From assembly GCF_050633425.1 (NCBI RefSeq), contig NZ_JBOEGM010000004.1, positions 186,001 to 250,000 of the forward strand: 64,000 nt of DNA. Direction: 5' to 3'. The DNA comes from Pelagimonas sp050633425. GTDB taxonomy: Bacteria; Pseudomonadota; Alphaproteobacteria; Rhodobacterales; Rhodobacteraceae. Shown here piece after piece: positions 50,820-59,355 of the stretch. The position numbers and the translations under genes are program-made. The notes under the pieces were generated by a model. It was given only the letters and a program-made list of their open reading frames with translations. It had not been told where the DNA came from and searched no databases. Position 1 is the stretch's first letter. Each line of letters begins with the position of its first letter.

Positions 50820-51368
50820 ATGGCGAACTTGCAAGATTCCGACTTAGAAACACTGATTCCCGCTTGGGTCGACGGGGTGCTGACCCCTTATGGGAAATTG
50901 GCCGCGCATCAAAAGGGTCTCAGACACAAGGCTGTCTCGGTTTTTGTGATGTCGGGCACACAAACAGTGATCCAACAACGGGCTCTGGGCAAGTATCACA
51001 CCCCCGGTTTGTGGGCGAACACCTGTTGTACCCACCCCCATTGGAACGAGCCGGCACTTGATTGCGCCAACCGCCGTTTGGAGCAAGAGCTTGGTATTTC
51101 GGGCGTGACTCCGGTTCATCGCGATCAAATAGAATACCGCGCCGATGTGGGTGCCGGCCTTATCGAACACGAGTTGGTTGATATTTACACTGCCGAGGCT
51201 GATCTGACGCTTGCCATCACACCAAACCCGGATGAAGTGATGAATTTTGAATGGGTTGAACTCGATGACCTTCGTGAACGTGTGCAAAAACGCCCTGAGA
51301 TGTTTACCCCTTGGCTGAAAATCTATCTGTCTGAGCATTCAGACCGGATTTTCACCGCATCCGCTTGA
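50820..51368 (+). CDS. idi: isopentenyl-diphosphate delta-isomerase, type I
   Basis: Idi interconverts isopentenyl and dimethylallyl diphosphate for isoprenoid synthesis. The 182-residue protein has the Nudix-fold residues of type I enzymes. GLWANTCCTHPHWNE carries the catalytic Cys and metal-binding His, and ANRRLEQELG is the Nudix-box helix. IEYRADVGAGLIEHELVDIYTA and NPDEVMNFEWV complete the active site. The gene's last 17 bases overlap the convergent Smr gene. In Rhodobacteraceae idi is often near photosynthesis genes; none are seen here. Confidence 0.94.
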   Translation: MANLQDSDLETLIPAWVDGVLTPYGKLAAHQKGLRHKAVSVFVMSGTQTVIQQRALGKYHTPGLWANTCCTHPHWNEPALDCANRRLEQELGISGVTPVHRDQIEYRADVGAGLIEHELVDIYTAEADLTLAITPNPDEVMNFEWVELDDLRERVQKRPEMFTPWLKIYLSEHSDRIFTASA

Positions 51369-51939
51369 GATAAACATAGTAGGCCCCTGCCCCGCCATGG
51401 CGTTGATGCGCTTCGGCGACCTGCAAGATGGCCTGTGACACCGGCGCCATTTTCATCCACTGGGGCACTTGCGATTTCAAAACACCACGTCGCCTCGGCA
51501 TGGGGTCATACGGGTCTTCGCGGCTGCCTTTGCCGGTGATAACCAGGACCAGCCTGAGCCCACGCGCCTGCGACGTAAGTAGGAAGCGGATCAGCTCAGG
51601 ATGAGCTTGGTCAATGGTCATTCCATGAAGATCAATCCGCGCCTCGGGCACCAATTTACCACGCTTCATCCGGGTAAACGCCTTGCTGTCCATTTGCACA
51701 GGATCAGCCTTTAACCGTTGCGATGTTGTTTTCGGGAACACATGCGTTTCGGTCTGGCGAACCGCCTTGTCACCAAGCGCGAAGGGCGACAGCGGTGCCT
51801 TGGGCTTGGGTTGCGGTCGTGCAAGCTTTTTGGGTAACTCCGGTTCGATCGGTTTGGGGCGATTGTGAAGTGGGTCTGCGCTCGTCGCCACTTGCTGCCA
51901 TAATTCGAGTTCGTCCGGGCGCAGGCGCCGTTTTGTCAT
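51352..51939 (-). CDS. Smr-domain protein (possible endonuclease)
   Basis: The 195-residue protein has a basic, proline-rich N-terminal half and a C-terminal Smr domain (about 105-195): RIDLHGMTIDQAHPELIRFL, LVLVITGKGSRE and GGAGAYYVYLKR. The DLHG and TGKG motifs mark Smr proteins related to the MutS2 C-terminus, some of which nick DNA or cleave RNA on stalled ribosomes. It starts at 51939, overlapping the mltA stop by 4 bases (ATGA). An open frame further upstream lies inside mltA and is not conserved. Confidence 0.88.
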   Translation of the reverse strand: MTKRRLRPDELELWQQVATSADPLHNRPKPIEPELPKKLARPQPKPKAPLSPFALGDKAVRQTETHVFPKTTSQRLKADPVQMDSKAFTRMKRGKLVPEARIDLHGMTIDQAHPELIRFLLTSQARGLRLVLVITGKGSREDPYDPMPRRRGVLKSQVPQWMKMAPVSQAILQVAEAHQRHGGAGAYYVYLKRMR

Positions 51940-52976
51940 TGAACCGCTTCCGGTAGCAATGCATAGGCGCGCTGTATGGGCATCAACACAACCAAACGAC
52001 CAGGGTCTTTGATCCGCCCAGCGATTTGCCCGGCTTCGTCCCCTGTCCCTATAAAGATGTCCGCGCGCTGCGCACCCTTGATGGCAGAACCGGTATCCTG
52101 AGCAATCATCAAACGGTTCATCGGATTCCGACCGCCTTTTTCGATCCACACCGGGGCACCCAAAGGGGTGTAAGCCGGATCAACCGCAATGGAACGCATC
52201 GTGGTGATCGATCGATTCATTGCGCCAAGAGGCCCCTTATCAGCCGGAACTTCGCTCACCTCACGAAAGAAGACGTAAGACCGATTGTGAAACAGAAGCT
52301 CCTGACCCTCAGCCGGGTTACGACGCACCCAATTCTTGATCACCTGCGCCGAGACCTGATGCGCGGAATAGATTCCGCGACGCACTAGCTCTTGGCCGAT
52401 TGAGCGATAGGAATGGCCGTTAAACCCACCGTAACCCACGCGAATAAAGCTACCATCCGGATATTTTACCCGCCCAGACCCCTGAACTTGCAGGAAAAAC
52501 AGCTCAACTGAATCGTCGACCCAGGTGATTTCCAAGCCGCGGTTATCCATCACACCGGACGTCAGAATATCGCGCCGAGTCAACCAAGGTCGCTGCTTTT
52601 GTGCCTCGGGTGGCATTTTATAGATCGGGTAACGAAACCTCTCAGTCCGATACGGCGCGCCGTCTAGCTCAGGTTCAAAATACCCTGTGAACAACCCGTC
52701 GGTTTCGTTGGTGATCAAAACCGGCCGAAAGAACAGTTCGAAAAACTGACGTGCATCACCAGCTTCGGCCGCAACATTGCACAGCGCCGACCAATCGGGA
52801 TCATTCAGGTCACGGCACGTATTACGAAAGACGTTTAGGGCGGCGGAATGGTCATCCTCCGCCCAGCCGTTCAGGTCTTCAAACCCCAGAATCGCATAAG
52901 ACGTCTCGGTGTCAGCATCAGATGGATGTGTCATGGCCAAAACCGCCGCGCAAACCGCAAAGAATAGCTGCTTCAT
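51936..52976 (-). CDS. mltA: membrane-bound lytic murein transglycosylase A
   Basis: MltA cleaves peptidoglycan to 1,6-anhydromuropeptides. The 346-residue precursor has a signal peptide (MKQLFFAVCAAVLAMTHPSDA), the MltA domain (LFTGYFEPELDGA, FFLQVQGSGRVKYPDGSFIRVGYGGFNGHSYRSIGQEL) and the 3D domain with DTGSAIKGAQRADIFIGTGDEAG, which carries the catalytic aspartate. No lipobox cysteine is evident in the signal, so it may be soluble in the periplasm. Its start overlaps the Tim44-like gene by 4 bases; the earlier start at 53000 is not needed. Confidence 0.93.
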   Translation of the reverse strand: MKQLFFAVCAAVLAMTHPSDADTETSYAILGFEDLNGWAEDDHSAALNVFRNTCRDLNDPDWSALCNVAAEAGDARQFFELFFRPVLITNETDGLFTGYFEPELDGAPYRTERFRYPIYKMPPEAQKQRPWLTRRDILTSGVMDNRGLEITWVDDSVELFFLQVQGSGRVKYPDGSFIRVGYGGFNGHSYRSIGQELVRRGIYSAHQVSAQVIKNWVRRNPAEGQELLFHNRSYVFFREVSEVPADKGPLGAMNRSITTMRSIAVDPAYTPLGAPVWIEKGGRNPMNRLMIAQDTGSAIKGAQRADIFIGTGDEAGQIAGRIKDPGRLVVLMPIQRAYALLPEAVQ

Positions 52977-53629
52977 TCGTCCGTGGCGACAAGCACCCAA
53001 TTCGGGTCAGAGCTACCCATGTTATGCGAATAGGTCCAAACGTCCTTTTGCTTTTTCACCGCAGTCGCAGATCCTTCAAGCACTTGACCGTCAGCATCTT
53101 TAACAACCGATGTCAGATCGCCGACATAGCGAACGGTCACCTCCGCGATTTTTGTCGCCTCATCGAACGTCGCATCCGAGATCGAGATTTCGCGAACACC
53201 GATAAACTCAGCCTCAATGGTCAGACCTTGTTCTTTGCGGCTTGCGACAACTTCAGCGAATGTTTCATAGACGTCATCCGCCAGGAATGGCTTCAAGTCT
53301 TCGACTTCGCCGCGCTCAAACCCCATCAGGATCATCTCATAGGCACCGCGCCCGCCGGACAAAAAGTCCGAAACAGAAAAAGACGGGTCAACGCGTTTCA
53401 TCGCGGCCAGTGCCTTGGCGGCATCGCTACCCTCAGCGACGTGATCGATGATGTCGCGATCGGGGCCGCCGTCGATGACTTCAAAGTCACGCCGGGTGTC
53501 ACGATTATCAGACTGAGGTACCGGAGGTTTTTCAAAACCCTCACGTGTCCCCAAAACACTGCGCAGGCGCAGGAACAAAAAAATGGCGATTCCGGCAAGA
53601 ACCAGAAGTTCGATGATAGGAGAGTTCAT
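52973..53629 (-). CDS. Tim44/TimA-like membrane-anchored protein
   Basis: The 218-residue protein has one N-terminal membrane segment (IIELLVLAGIAIFLFLRL), a short polar linker and a C-terminal Tim44-like domain (about 80-215). The domain contains DFLSGGRGAYEMILMGFERGEVEDLKPFLADDVYETFAEVV and a final W-x-Y-x-x-N segment. Bacterial homologues (TimA) are membrane proteins with an uncertain role in transport or complex assembly. It is coupled to mltA by ATGA overlap and divergent from fxsA, an arrangement found throughout the group. The start at 53629 follows AGGAGA-like bases. Confidence 0.88.
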   Translation of the reverse strand: MNSPIIELLVLAGIAIFLFLRLRSVLGTREGFEKPPVPQSDNRDTRRDFEVIDGGPDRDIIDHVAEGSDAAKALAAMKRVDPSFSVSDFLSGGRGAYEMILMGFERGEVEDLKPFLADDVYETFAEVVASRKEQGLTIEAEFIGVREISISDATFDEATKIAEVTVRYVGDLTSVVKDADGQVLEGSATAVKKQKDVWTYSHNMGSSDPNWVLVATDE

Positions 53630-53732
53630 TAGCACCTCGTTTAGGGGCGGCATGGAATTTTAGTTGTTGACTACCTATGTAGGTTAGGCAAGCGGGTGAG
53701 TCCACCTGAGCCGACAAAAGGAATCCAAGACA

Positions 53733-54251
53733 ATGTGGCTGTTTATCGCCTTTTTAGCTGTCCCTCTGATTGAAATCGCCCTGTTTATTCAGGTCGGTGG
53801 CGCAATTGGCTTGTGGCCGACCCTTGCGGTTGTGGTCCTGACGGCTGTTTTGGGAACTTGGCTCGTCCGGGCGCAAGGGATCATGGCGCTCAACAACTTG
53901 CAAAGCAGCTTCTCCCGCCTTGATGATCCAAGCGAACCTTTAGCGCATGGCGCTATGATATTGATTTCAGGCGCATTATTGCTAACCCCGGGGTTTTTCA
54001 CAGATGCTGTTGGCTTTGCTTTGCTTGCCCCACCCGTAAGGTCTGCGGTCTTTGCCTGGGCCCGTAAGAAAGTCACATCGGCCAAATTTGAAATGGGCGG
54101 CGACTTCCATGTCCATCAAGCTGGTCGCCCCAATCCCGATCGAGCCAATCCAGGCGTAAAGCCCAGTGAAGACGTTGTTGAAGGTGAGTTTTCCGAAATT
54201 CCGTCGGGGAAAGAGCCAAACCATCCCGGCTCAGGTTGGACGAGGCATTGA
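53733..54251 (+). CDS. fxsA: FxsA-family membrane protein
   Basis: FxsA is an inner-membrane protein named for lowering exclusion of phage T7 by F plasmids when overproduced. The 172-residue product has the family start MWLFIAFLAVPLIEIALFIQVGGAIGLWPTL with a further hydrophobic segment at about 30-45 and at 74-98 (ILISGALLLTPGFFTDAVGFALL), both typical. The C-terminal 70 residues are soluble and polar. It is 55 bases before secB and divergent from the Tim44-like gene. Confidence 0.9.
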   Translation: MWLFIAFLAVPLIEIALFIQVGGAIGLWPTLAVVVLTAVLGTWLVRAQGIMALNNLQSSFSRLDDPSEPLAHGAMILISGALLLTPGFFTDAVGFALLAPPVRSAVFAWARKKVTSAKFEMGGDFHVHQAGRPNPDRANPGVKPSEDVVEGEFSEIPSGKEPNHPGSGWTRH

Positions 54252-54306
54252 GGCTTTGAGCGATGGCTGATATGCCTTGGACCGATTTTATATTGGAGAC
54301 CGGTCC

Positions 54307-54798
54307 ATGGCAGAAACTAACGGCGCAGCTGAAGCACCCCAAGCGCCCAAAATGAATGTGCTGGCACAGTTCATTCGCGATCTTTCATTCGAAAACATTC
54401 TCGCCCAAAAAGGCGTTTCCGGCGAAGTTCAGCCGGAAATTCAGGTTCAGGTGAACCTTGACGCCAAAAAACGTACGGCTGAAAACCAGTACGAAGTGGT
54501 CATGAAGCTGAAGGTAGACAGCAAGTCTGCAGCAGCCAAAGAGCAGCTTTTCTTGCTCGAACTTGATTACGCAGGCGTTTTCAACATCGAAGGCATTCCA
54601 GAAGACCAAATGCATCCGTTCTTGTTGATCGAATGCCCACGGATGCTTTTCCCATTTGTGCGTCGCATCGTGTCTGATGTTACTCGCGATGGTGGCTTCC
54701 CACCGCTGAACCTTGAAACCATCGACTTTGTTGCTCTGTACCGCACTGAGTTGCAGCGCCGTCAGGCCGAAGCCGAAGGCCAAAAAGCCGACGCATAA
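54307..54798 (+). CDS. secB: protein-export chaperone SecB
   Basis: SecB keeps exported proteins unfolded and hands them to SecA. The 163-residue product shows the SecB fold residues: FIRDLSFENILAQKG, a beta core VQVNLDAKKRTAENQYEVVMKLKV, and the conserved CPRMLFPFVRRIVSDVTRDGGFPPLNLETIDFVALY. The ATG at 54307 follows TTGGAG; an in-frame start at 54277 is not conserved. It is convergent with dnaQ, with 13 bases between. Confidence 0.96.
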   Translation: MAETNGAAEAPQAPKMNVLAQFIRDLSFENILAQKGVSGEVQPEIQVQVNLDAKKRTAENQYEVVMKLKVDSKSAAAKEQLFLLELDYAGVFNIEGIPEDQMHPFLLIECPRMLFPFVRRIVSDVTRDGGFPPLNLETIDFVALYRTELQRRQAEAEGQKADA

Positions 54799-54811
54799 GC
54801 GCAGTATGCGA

Positions 54812-55540
54812 TTAGGATTTATTCCAAATCGCATCATCCCCAAGCTTCTCGACAAAGGCGGCATGTGCCGCCTTTTCTTTGTCTGAAAGCCTTGATGGTA
54901 AAACCTTCGACCGCTGAGACGGGCGCCAATTTGTGTCTGTCACGTTAGCAGTTTTGCTTTTGGTTTCAGTTGTCAGGCCAAAATCAGGCTGCTTGCCACC
55001 AATGAGCTCGAGATAGACCTCGGCAAGAATTTCACTGTCCAACAGAGCGCCGTGAAGGGTTCTGTTCGAATTATCGATATTAAAACGCCGACACAAAGCA
55101 TCCAAAGACGCCGGCGAGCCGGGAAACCGCTTGCGCGCGATCATCAGCGTATCGACCGCTCGATCAAATGGAACTTCTGGCAAGTTCATCCATTTCAGCT
55201 CGGCATTCAAAAACTTCATATCGAAGGCGGCGTTGTGGATGATCAGTTTCGAATCTTCGATGAAATTCAAGAAACTCTGACCAACCTTATTGAACACTGG
55301 CTTGTCCTTGAGCGTCACCTCTCCGGGATTAGCGGGGCGGGGAACATCAAGCAGATCAGGACCAATCCCATGTACACCAAACGCTTCATCCGGCATTCCG
55401 CGCTCAGGGTTGATATAGACATGATACGTCTCACCGGTCGCAACATGGTTAAACAGTTCAACCGCCCCAATTTCGACAATCCGATCACCGGAAAACGGAT
55501 CAAAACCGGTGGTTTCCGTATCGAGAACGATTTCACGCAT
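54812..55540 (-). CDS. dnaQ: DNA polymerase III epsilon subunit (proofreading exonuclease)
   Basis: DnaQ is the 3'-5' proofreading exonuclease. The 242-residue protein has ExoI DTETTG (7-12, giving Asp and Glu), ExoII HNAAFDMKFL and the ExoIII-epsilon motif HGALLDSEILAEVY. A basic linker and a C-terminal tail, which binds the polymerase subunit, complete it. The ATG at 55540 overlaps the last 8 bases of coaE. It is the last gene of the maf-aroE-coaE-dnaQ operon, an order widely kept next to the alphaproteobacterial origin. Confidence 0.95.
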   Translation of the reverse strand: MREIVLDTETTGFDPFSGDRIVEIGAVELFNHVATGETYHVYINPERGMPDEAFGVHGIGPDLLDVPRPANPGEVTLKDKPVFNKVGQSFLNFIEDSKLIIHNAAFDMKFLNAELKWMNLPEVPFDRAVDTLMIARKRFPGSPASLDALCRRFNIDNSNRTLHGALLDSEILAEVYLELIGGKQPDFGLTTETKSKTANVTDTNWRPSQRSKVLPSRLSDKEKAAHAAFVEKLGDDAIWNKS

Positions 55541-56126
55541 CGGCCAATTGCCTTTCAATGTCTTGAACAACAGCCGCCACCTGAGCGTGCGCGTGTTCCA
55601 AATTATCTGTCACAATCACATAGGTAGATCGTGCACATTTCGTATCATTTGGCATCTGTCTGGACAGGATTTGATCCAAAGTTTGCGGGTTCATCGTCCC
55701 GCGCTCCAGCACTCTTTTTCTCTGAATTTCCGGGGTCACCGAAACACAAGCCGTTGCATTCATTGATTTATCCCCACGTGTCTCAAACAGCAAAGGAATG
55801 TCGAAAACACCGATTTTGTCAGGGTTGGAATTTACAAAACCTTCGCGATCAGTTTGGACCAAAGGATGCACAATCGCTTCAATCTTTGCTAACGCCTGTG
55901 GGTCTTTGGCAATGATCTTCTTCAACTGCTCTCGCGATACTTTGTTGTCGATTATGGCCGAAGGGTACAACGCGCCGATTGGGTCAATCGCTGAACCCTT
56001 CTCATCGTAAAGTCGATGAACAGCGGCATCAGCATCCCAAACGACACAGCCGAGATCTGCGAACATTTTGGCGGTGGTGCTTTTCCCCATGCCAATAGAT
56101 CCTGTCAGACCAAGCTTGAATCTCAT
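55533..56126 (-). CDS. coaE: dephospho-CoA kinase
   Basis: CoaE phosphorylates dephospho-CoA in the last step of coenzyme A synthesis. The 197-residue enzyme has the P-loop LTGSIGMGKSTTAKMF at 8-23, the CoA-binding DADAAVHRLYD, PLLFETRGDKSMN and a lid region RVLERGTMNPQTLDQILSRQ. Its ATG overlaps the aroE stop by 4 bases (ATGA), and its end overlaps dnaQ by 8 bases. Confidence 0.95.
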   Translation of the reverse strand: MRFKLGLTGSIGMGKSTTAKMFADLGCVVWDADAAVHRLYDEKGSAIDPIGALYPSAIIDNKVSREQLKKIIAKDPQALAKIEAIVHPLVQTDREGFVNSNPDKIGVFDIPLLFETRGDKSMNATACVSVTPEIQRKRVLERGTMNPQTLDQILSRQMPNDTKCARSTYVIVTDNLEHAHAQVAAVVQDIERQLADA

Positions 56127-56956
56127 CCTAAAACAGCTGCTCGAGTAGTTTCATCAACCTCAGGGCGCACTCCAAACCAACGTTCAAACCCAGGCACCGC
56201 TTGATGCAACAACATCCCAAGCCCGTCCACAACTTGGCAGCCTCGGTCTTCTGCTTCCTTTAACAACCGAGTTTGCAGCGGCGTATAAACAAGGTCTGTC
56301 ACCAACATGCTCGGCGCCAAACCGTCCAACGGAACCCTGAGCTCTTTCTTGCCTGCCATACCCAGCGATGTGGTGTTGACGACCGTCGCCGCGCCTTCGA
56401 TCAGGTTTCCGGCTTTGACCCAGTCATGAACCTGAACCCGATTGCCAAACGCTTCCTTCAATGAATCCGCCCGAGCCCTTGTGCGATTGGTCAAACGTAT
56501 TTCCGGCACGCCCACATCCAGAAGGGAAGCTATGATCGCCCTTGCTGCACCACCTGCACCTAATACAACGGCCGGCCCGGAGTCGGGTTGCCAATTCGGT
56601 GCATTTTGCCGAAGGTTTTCAATAAACCCGTAACCGTCTGTATTATCAGCATGAATTCGGCCATCTTTGCGGAATATCAAAGTGTTCGCGGCACCGATAA
56701 GCGTCGCTCGGTCCGATACAAGATCGGCGATTTCCATAACCCTTTCCTTGTGGGGAATGGTCACGTTCGCGCCAACAAACCCCAGATCTGGCAGCATTCT
56801 AATCGACGCTTCGAGCTTGTCTGGTGCGATATCCATCGGAATATAATGGCCGGGAACACCATATTTACGCATCCAATGAGCAAATAGTCGCGGAGATCGG
56901 GAATGTGCTACGGGAGAACCAATGACACCAGCCAAAGGAATGCGATCTAGAGTCAT
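56123..56956 (-). CDS. aroE: shikimate dehydrogenase
   Basis: AroE reduces 3-dehydroshikimate with NADPH on the way to aromatic amino acids. The 277-residue protein has AGVIGSPVAHSRSPRLF (shikimate binding), NVTIPHKERVM with the catalytic lysine, NTDGYGF with the aspartate, the nucleotide loop VLGAGGAARAII and the NTTSLGM block. It overlaps maf and coaE by 4 bases each, showing tight translational coupling. Confidence 0.96.
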   Translation of the reverse strand: MTLDRIPLAGVIGSPVAHSRSPRLFAHWMRKYGVPGHYIPMDIAPDKLEASIRMLPDLGFVGANVTIPHKERVMEIADLVSDRATLIGAANTLIFRKDGRIHADNTDGYGFIENLRQNAPNWQPDSGPAVVLGAGGAARAIIASLLDVGVPEIRLTNRTRARADSLKEAFGNRVQVHDWVKAGNLIEGAATVVNTTSLGMAGKKELRVPLDGLAPSMLVTDLVYTPLQTRLLKEAEDRGCQVVDGLGMLLHQAVPGFERWFGVRPEVDETTRAAVLG

Positions 56957-57552
56957 GCGGGGATGGCTCCTTGGTTTGAGAGTTGATTGAGTAATTCTAG
57001 AAGGGGTAACCCAAGAACCGTAAAATGGTTCCCATCAACCCGAGAAAAGAGCCGGACGCCTTCTTCCTCAAGTTTATAACCACCAACAGAATGGCCGATG
57101 TCAGGCCAATTTCGTTCCAGATAGTCTTCAAGGTAACTATCTGAAAAGTCGCGCATTAATAGCCGAGCTGTCGCAACATGGCGCCAAACGGGTTCAGACT
57201 GATCATACAAAACAGCGGCCGATAAAAGCTGATGAGGTTTCCCTCGCAAGGCTCGCAACTGGTCGCGCGCTTCATCCTTGTCTTTTGGTTTTGACAAGAT
57301 TGAACCTTCGAAGGACAAAACCTGATCACATCCCAAAACCCGAGACGTGGGATTTTTGAGGGCGATTTTCCGCGCCTTTGCCTCTGCCAGGGTATCAGAA
57401 ATATCCCGCGGGCTGGCCTGTTCGGCAAGAAGGGCCTGCTTGATCATGTCTTCGTCAACGCGAGGCGATTCGATTTCAATCGTTAAACCCGCTGAACGGA
57501 GTAAGTCAGCTCGTATTTGAGAGCCAGAAGCGAGGATCAGATGCGGATTCAT
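56953..57552 (-). CDS. maf: Maf-family nucleotide pyrophosphatase
   Basis: Maf proteins hydrolyse non-canonical nucleoside triphosphates and have been linked to septum control. The 199-residue product has LILASGSQIRADLLRSAGL, GCDQVL with the catalytic aspartate and IGHSVGGYKLEEEGVRLFSRVDGNHFTVLGLPL. The first segment normally reads ASxSPRR; here it is ASGSQIR, a variation seen in one alphaproteobacterial branch. Translation starts at 57552, inside a perfect DnaA box; an in-frame start at 57624 would run into the origin region. Confidence 0.92.
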   Translation of the reverse strand: MNPHLILASGSQIRADLLRSAGLTIEIESPRVDEDMIKQALLAEQASPRDISDTLAEAKARKIALKNPTSRVLGCDQVLSFEGSILSKPKDKDEARDQLRALRGKPHQLLSAAVLYDQSEPVWRHVATARLLMRDFSDSYLEDYLERNWPDIGHSVGGYKLEEEGVRLFSRVDGNHFTVLGLPLLELLNQLSNQGAIPA

Positions 57553-57560
57553 GTGGATAA
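57552..57560. promoter_or_regulatory. perfect DnaA box at the edge of the candidate origin
   Basis: TGTGGATAA is the exact complement of the DnaA box TTATCCACA. It overlaps the maf start codon, so it marks the left edge of the candidate oriC. Confidence 0.75.
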
Positions 57561-58076
57561 TTCTGCGGGCAACTCTGTGTGGTTTTGCACGTATGTTTCT
57601 GGGGAAAAAACCTCCGAGTTGCAAGCTTGGGGGTAAGTGACATGTTTATCCGCAGAACCTCAGCCGTTGTCTGCCTTGGGGATGGGAAAAGATTCCATGG
57701 TCCAACAAGTTCGACCACCGTCCCTTGTCCAATAGTTTTCCCACCAGAGGCGGGAACCCTAATTTCGTCATAACTTTTTGTAAATAAAAGATTAAACTGA
57801 CCGGTCTCAGGAACTATATGAGTTTTTCCCCATATTTATCCAAAGAGTATGTTCTGTGGACAGGTCCAAGGATGAACCAATAATCCCCAGAAAACTAGCG
57901 ACACTATAAAACCTATAACCTTTCTACTTTCTTAATTTATTCTATGAATAGTCAGGCTTTCCGCATGCATTGACTTGGAGTTCTGACACAGGTACATCCA
58001 TCCGTACTCCTAGTCTGGAGTGTATTTCCCTTGAAAAGAAGACGTAAGGACCGTTCTGGTCCCGTGGATATTTGGC
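57553..58076. other. oriC: candidate chromosomal replication origin (oriC)
   Basis: This 524-base gap between the divergent maf and rho genes has no credible gene. It contains or borders DnaA-box-like sites: TGTGGATAA (57552, perfect), TTATCCGCA (57646) and TTATCCAAA (57836), one mismatch each, and sites with two mismatches at 57855, 57881 and 58063. Two AT-rich tracts, 57769-57798 and 57901-57950 (39 of 50 A or T), could be the unwinding element. GATTC sites occur at 57546 and 57691. Position next to maf-aroE-coaE-dnaQ and close to parAB agrees with alphaproteobacterial origins. hemE and RP001, which flank the Caulobacter origin, are absent here. Confidence 0.7.
57970..57998 (+). promoter_or_regulatory. 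possible rho promoter
   Basis: TTGACT (57970-57975), 17 bases and TACATC (57993-57998) make a plausible promoter ending about 80 bases before rho. Downstream, ACTCC/GGAGT (58006-58010, 58017-58021) forms a small hairpin in the leader. Confidence 0.4.
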
Positions 58077-59348
58077 ATGACCGTAGAAAAACTGAACCTT
58101 GCTGATCTAAAGGCAAAGAGCCCAAAAGATCTTTTGGCCATGGCAGAAGATCTCGAAATCGAGAATGCTTCGACCATGCGCAAGGGCGAAATGATGTTCC
58201 AGATCCTGCGCGAACGTGCAGATGATGGGTGGGACATTTTCGGTGACGGTGTTTTGGAAGTCTTGCAAGACGGGTTCGGCTTTTTGCGGTCTCCCGAAGC
58301 CAACTATCTTCCCGGTCCGGATGACATTTACGTCTCTCCTGAAATGATCCGCAAATATTCTTTGCGTACAGGCGATACCATTGATGGCGAGATCAAAGCT
58401 CCCGACGGTGAGGAGCGTTATTTTGCGTTGGTGAACGTCACCAAGATTAACTTTGAAGAGCCAGAAAAAGCTCGACACAAAATCGCGTTCGACAACCTAA
58501 CACCGCTTTACCCGGACGAGCGTCTGCGTATGGAAATTGAAGATCCGACGATCAAGGATCGTTCCGCACGCATCATCGATTTGGTTGCACCAATCGGCAA
58601 GGGGCAGCGTAGTCTTATCGTTGCTCCGCCGAGAACGGGTAAGACTGTTCTTTTGCAAAATATCGCTCATTCCATCGAGCAGAACCATCCAGAGTGCTAC
58701 CTGATCGTTTTGCTGATTGATGAACGCCCCGAAGAAGTTACGGACATGCAGCGTTCAGTTAAAGGCGAAGTCGTGTCTTCGACATTTGATGAACCTGCTG
58801 GACGGCACGTCGCCGTGAGCGAAATGGTCATTGAAAAAGCCAAACGCCTTGTTGAACACAAACGAGATGTTGTGATTCTTCTTGATTCTATCACTAGACT
58901 TGGTAGAGCCTTCAACACTGTCGTGCCGTCGTCTGGCAAGGTTTTGACGGGTGGTGTGGATGCAAACGCACTGCAACGTCCTAAGCGTTTCTTTGGTGCT
59001 GCGCGTAATATCGAAGAAGGTGGGTCTCTGACTATCATTGCGACGGCATTGATTGATACCGGATCCCGCATGGATGAAGTCATCTTTGAAGAGTTCAAAG
59101 GTACGGGTAACTCTGAGATTGTTCTCGACCGTAAGGTTGCCGACAAGCGTGTGTTCCCAGCTCTGGATATTCTTAAGTCTGGCACACGTAAGGAAGATCT
59201 TCTTGTCGACAAGGTCGATCTTCAGAAGACCTTTGTTTTGCGTCGAATCCTCAACCCGATGGGCACAACAGATGCTGTTGAATTCCTGATCTCTAAGTTG
59301 AAGCAAACCAAAACAAACTCCGAGTTCTTTGACTCGATGAACACTTAA
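58077..59348 (+). CDS. rho: transcription termination factor Rho
   Basis: Rho is the hexameric RNA-dependent ATPase that ends transcription. The 423-residue protein has the N-terminal helical domain, the RNA-binding cold-shock-like domain (DGFGFLRSPEANYLPGPDDIYVS), Walker A APPRTGKT near 180, IDERPEEVTDM, LLDSITRLGRAFNTV and the final block of the R-loop (GSRMDEVIFEEFKGTGNSE). It opens the rho-mnmE-mnmG-rsmG-parA-parB group; mnmE starts 7 bases after its stop. The ribosome-binding site is weak. Its leader contains a small hairpin that could serve autoregulation. Confidence 0.97.
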   Translation: MTVEKLNLADLKAKSPKDLLAMAEDLEIENASTMRKGEMMFQILRERADDGWDIFGDGVLEVLQDGFGFLRSPEANYLPGPDDIYVSPEMIRKYSLRTGDTIDGEIKAPDGEERYFALVNVTKINFEEPEKARHKIAFDNLTPLYPDERLRMEIEDPTIKDRSARIIDLVAPIGKGQRSLIVAPPRTGKTVLLQNIAHSIEQNHPECYLIVLLIDERPEEVTDMQRSVKGEVVSSTFDEPAGRHVAVSEMVIEKAKRLVEHKRDVVILLDSITRLGRAFNTVVPSSGKVLTGGVDANALQRPKRFFGAARNIEEGGSLTIIATALIDTGSRMDEVIFEEFKGTGNSEIVLDRKVADKRVFPALDILKSGTRKEDLLVDKVDLQKTFVLRRILNPMGTTDAVEFLISKLKQTKTNSEFFDSMNT

Positions 59349-59355
59349 TGGCCCC

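Noticed and set aside
52751..53632. 293-codon open frame opposite mltA and the Tim44-like gene
   Set aside because: It spans two well-supported minus-strand genes and its translation is rich in R, H and Q with no domain pattern.
57579..57773. 64-codon open frame in the maf-rho gap
   Set aside because: No ribosome-binding site, no family pattern and it lies within the candidate origin.
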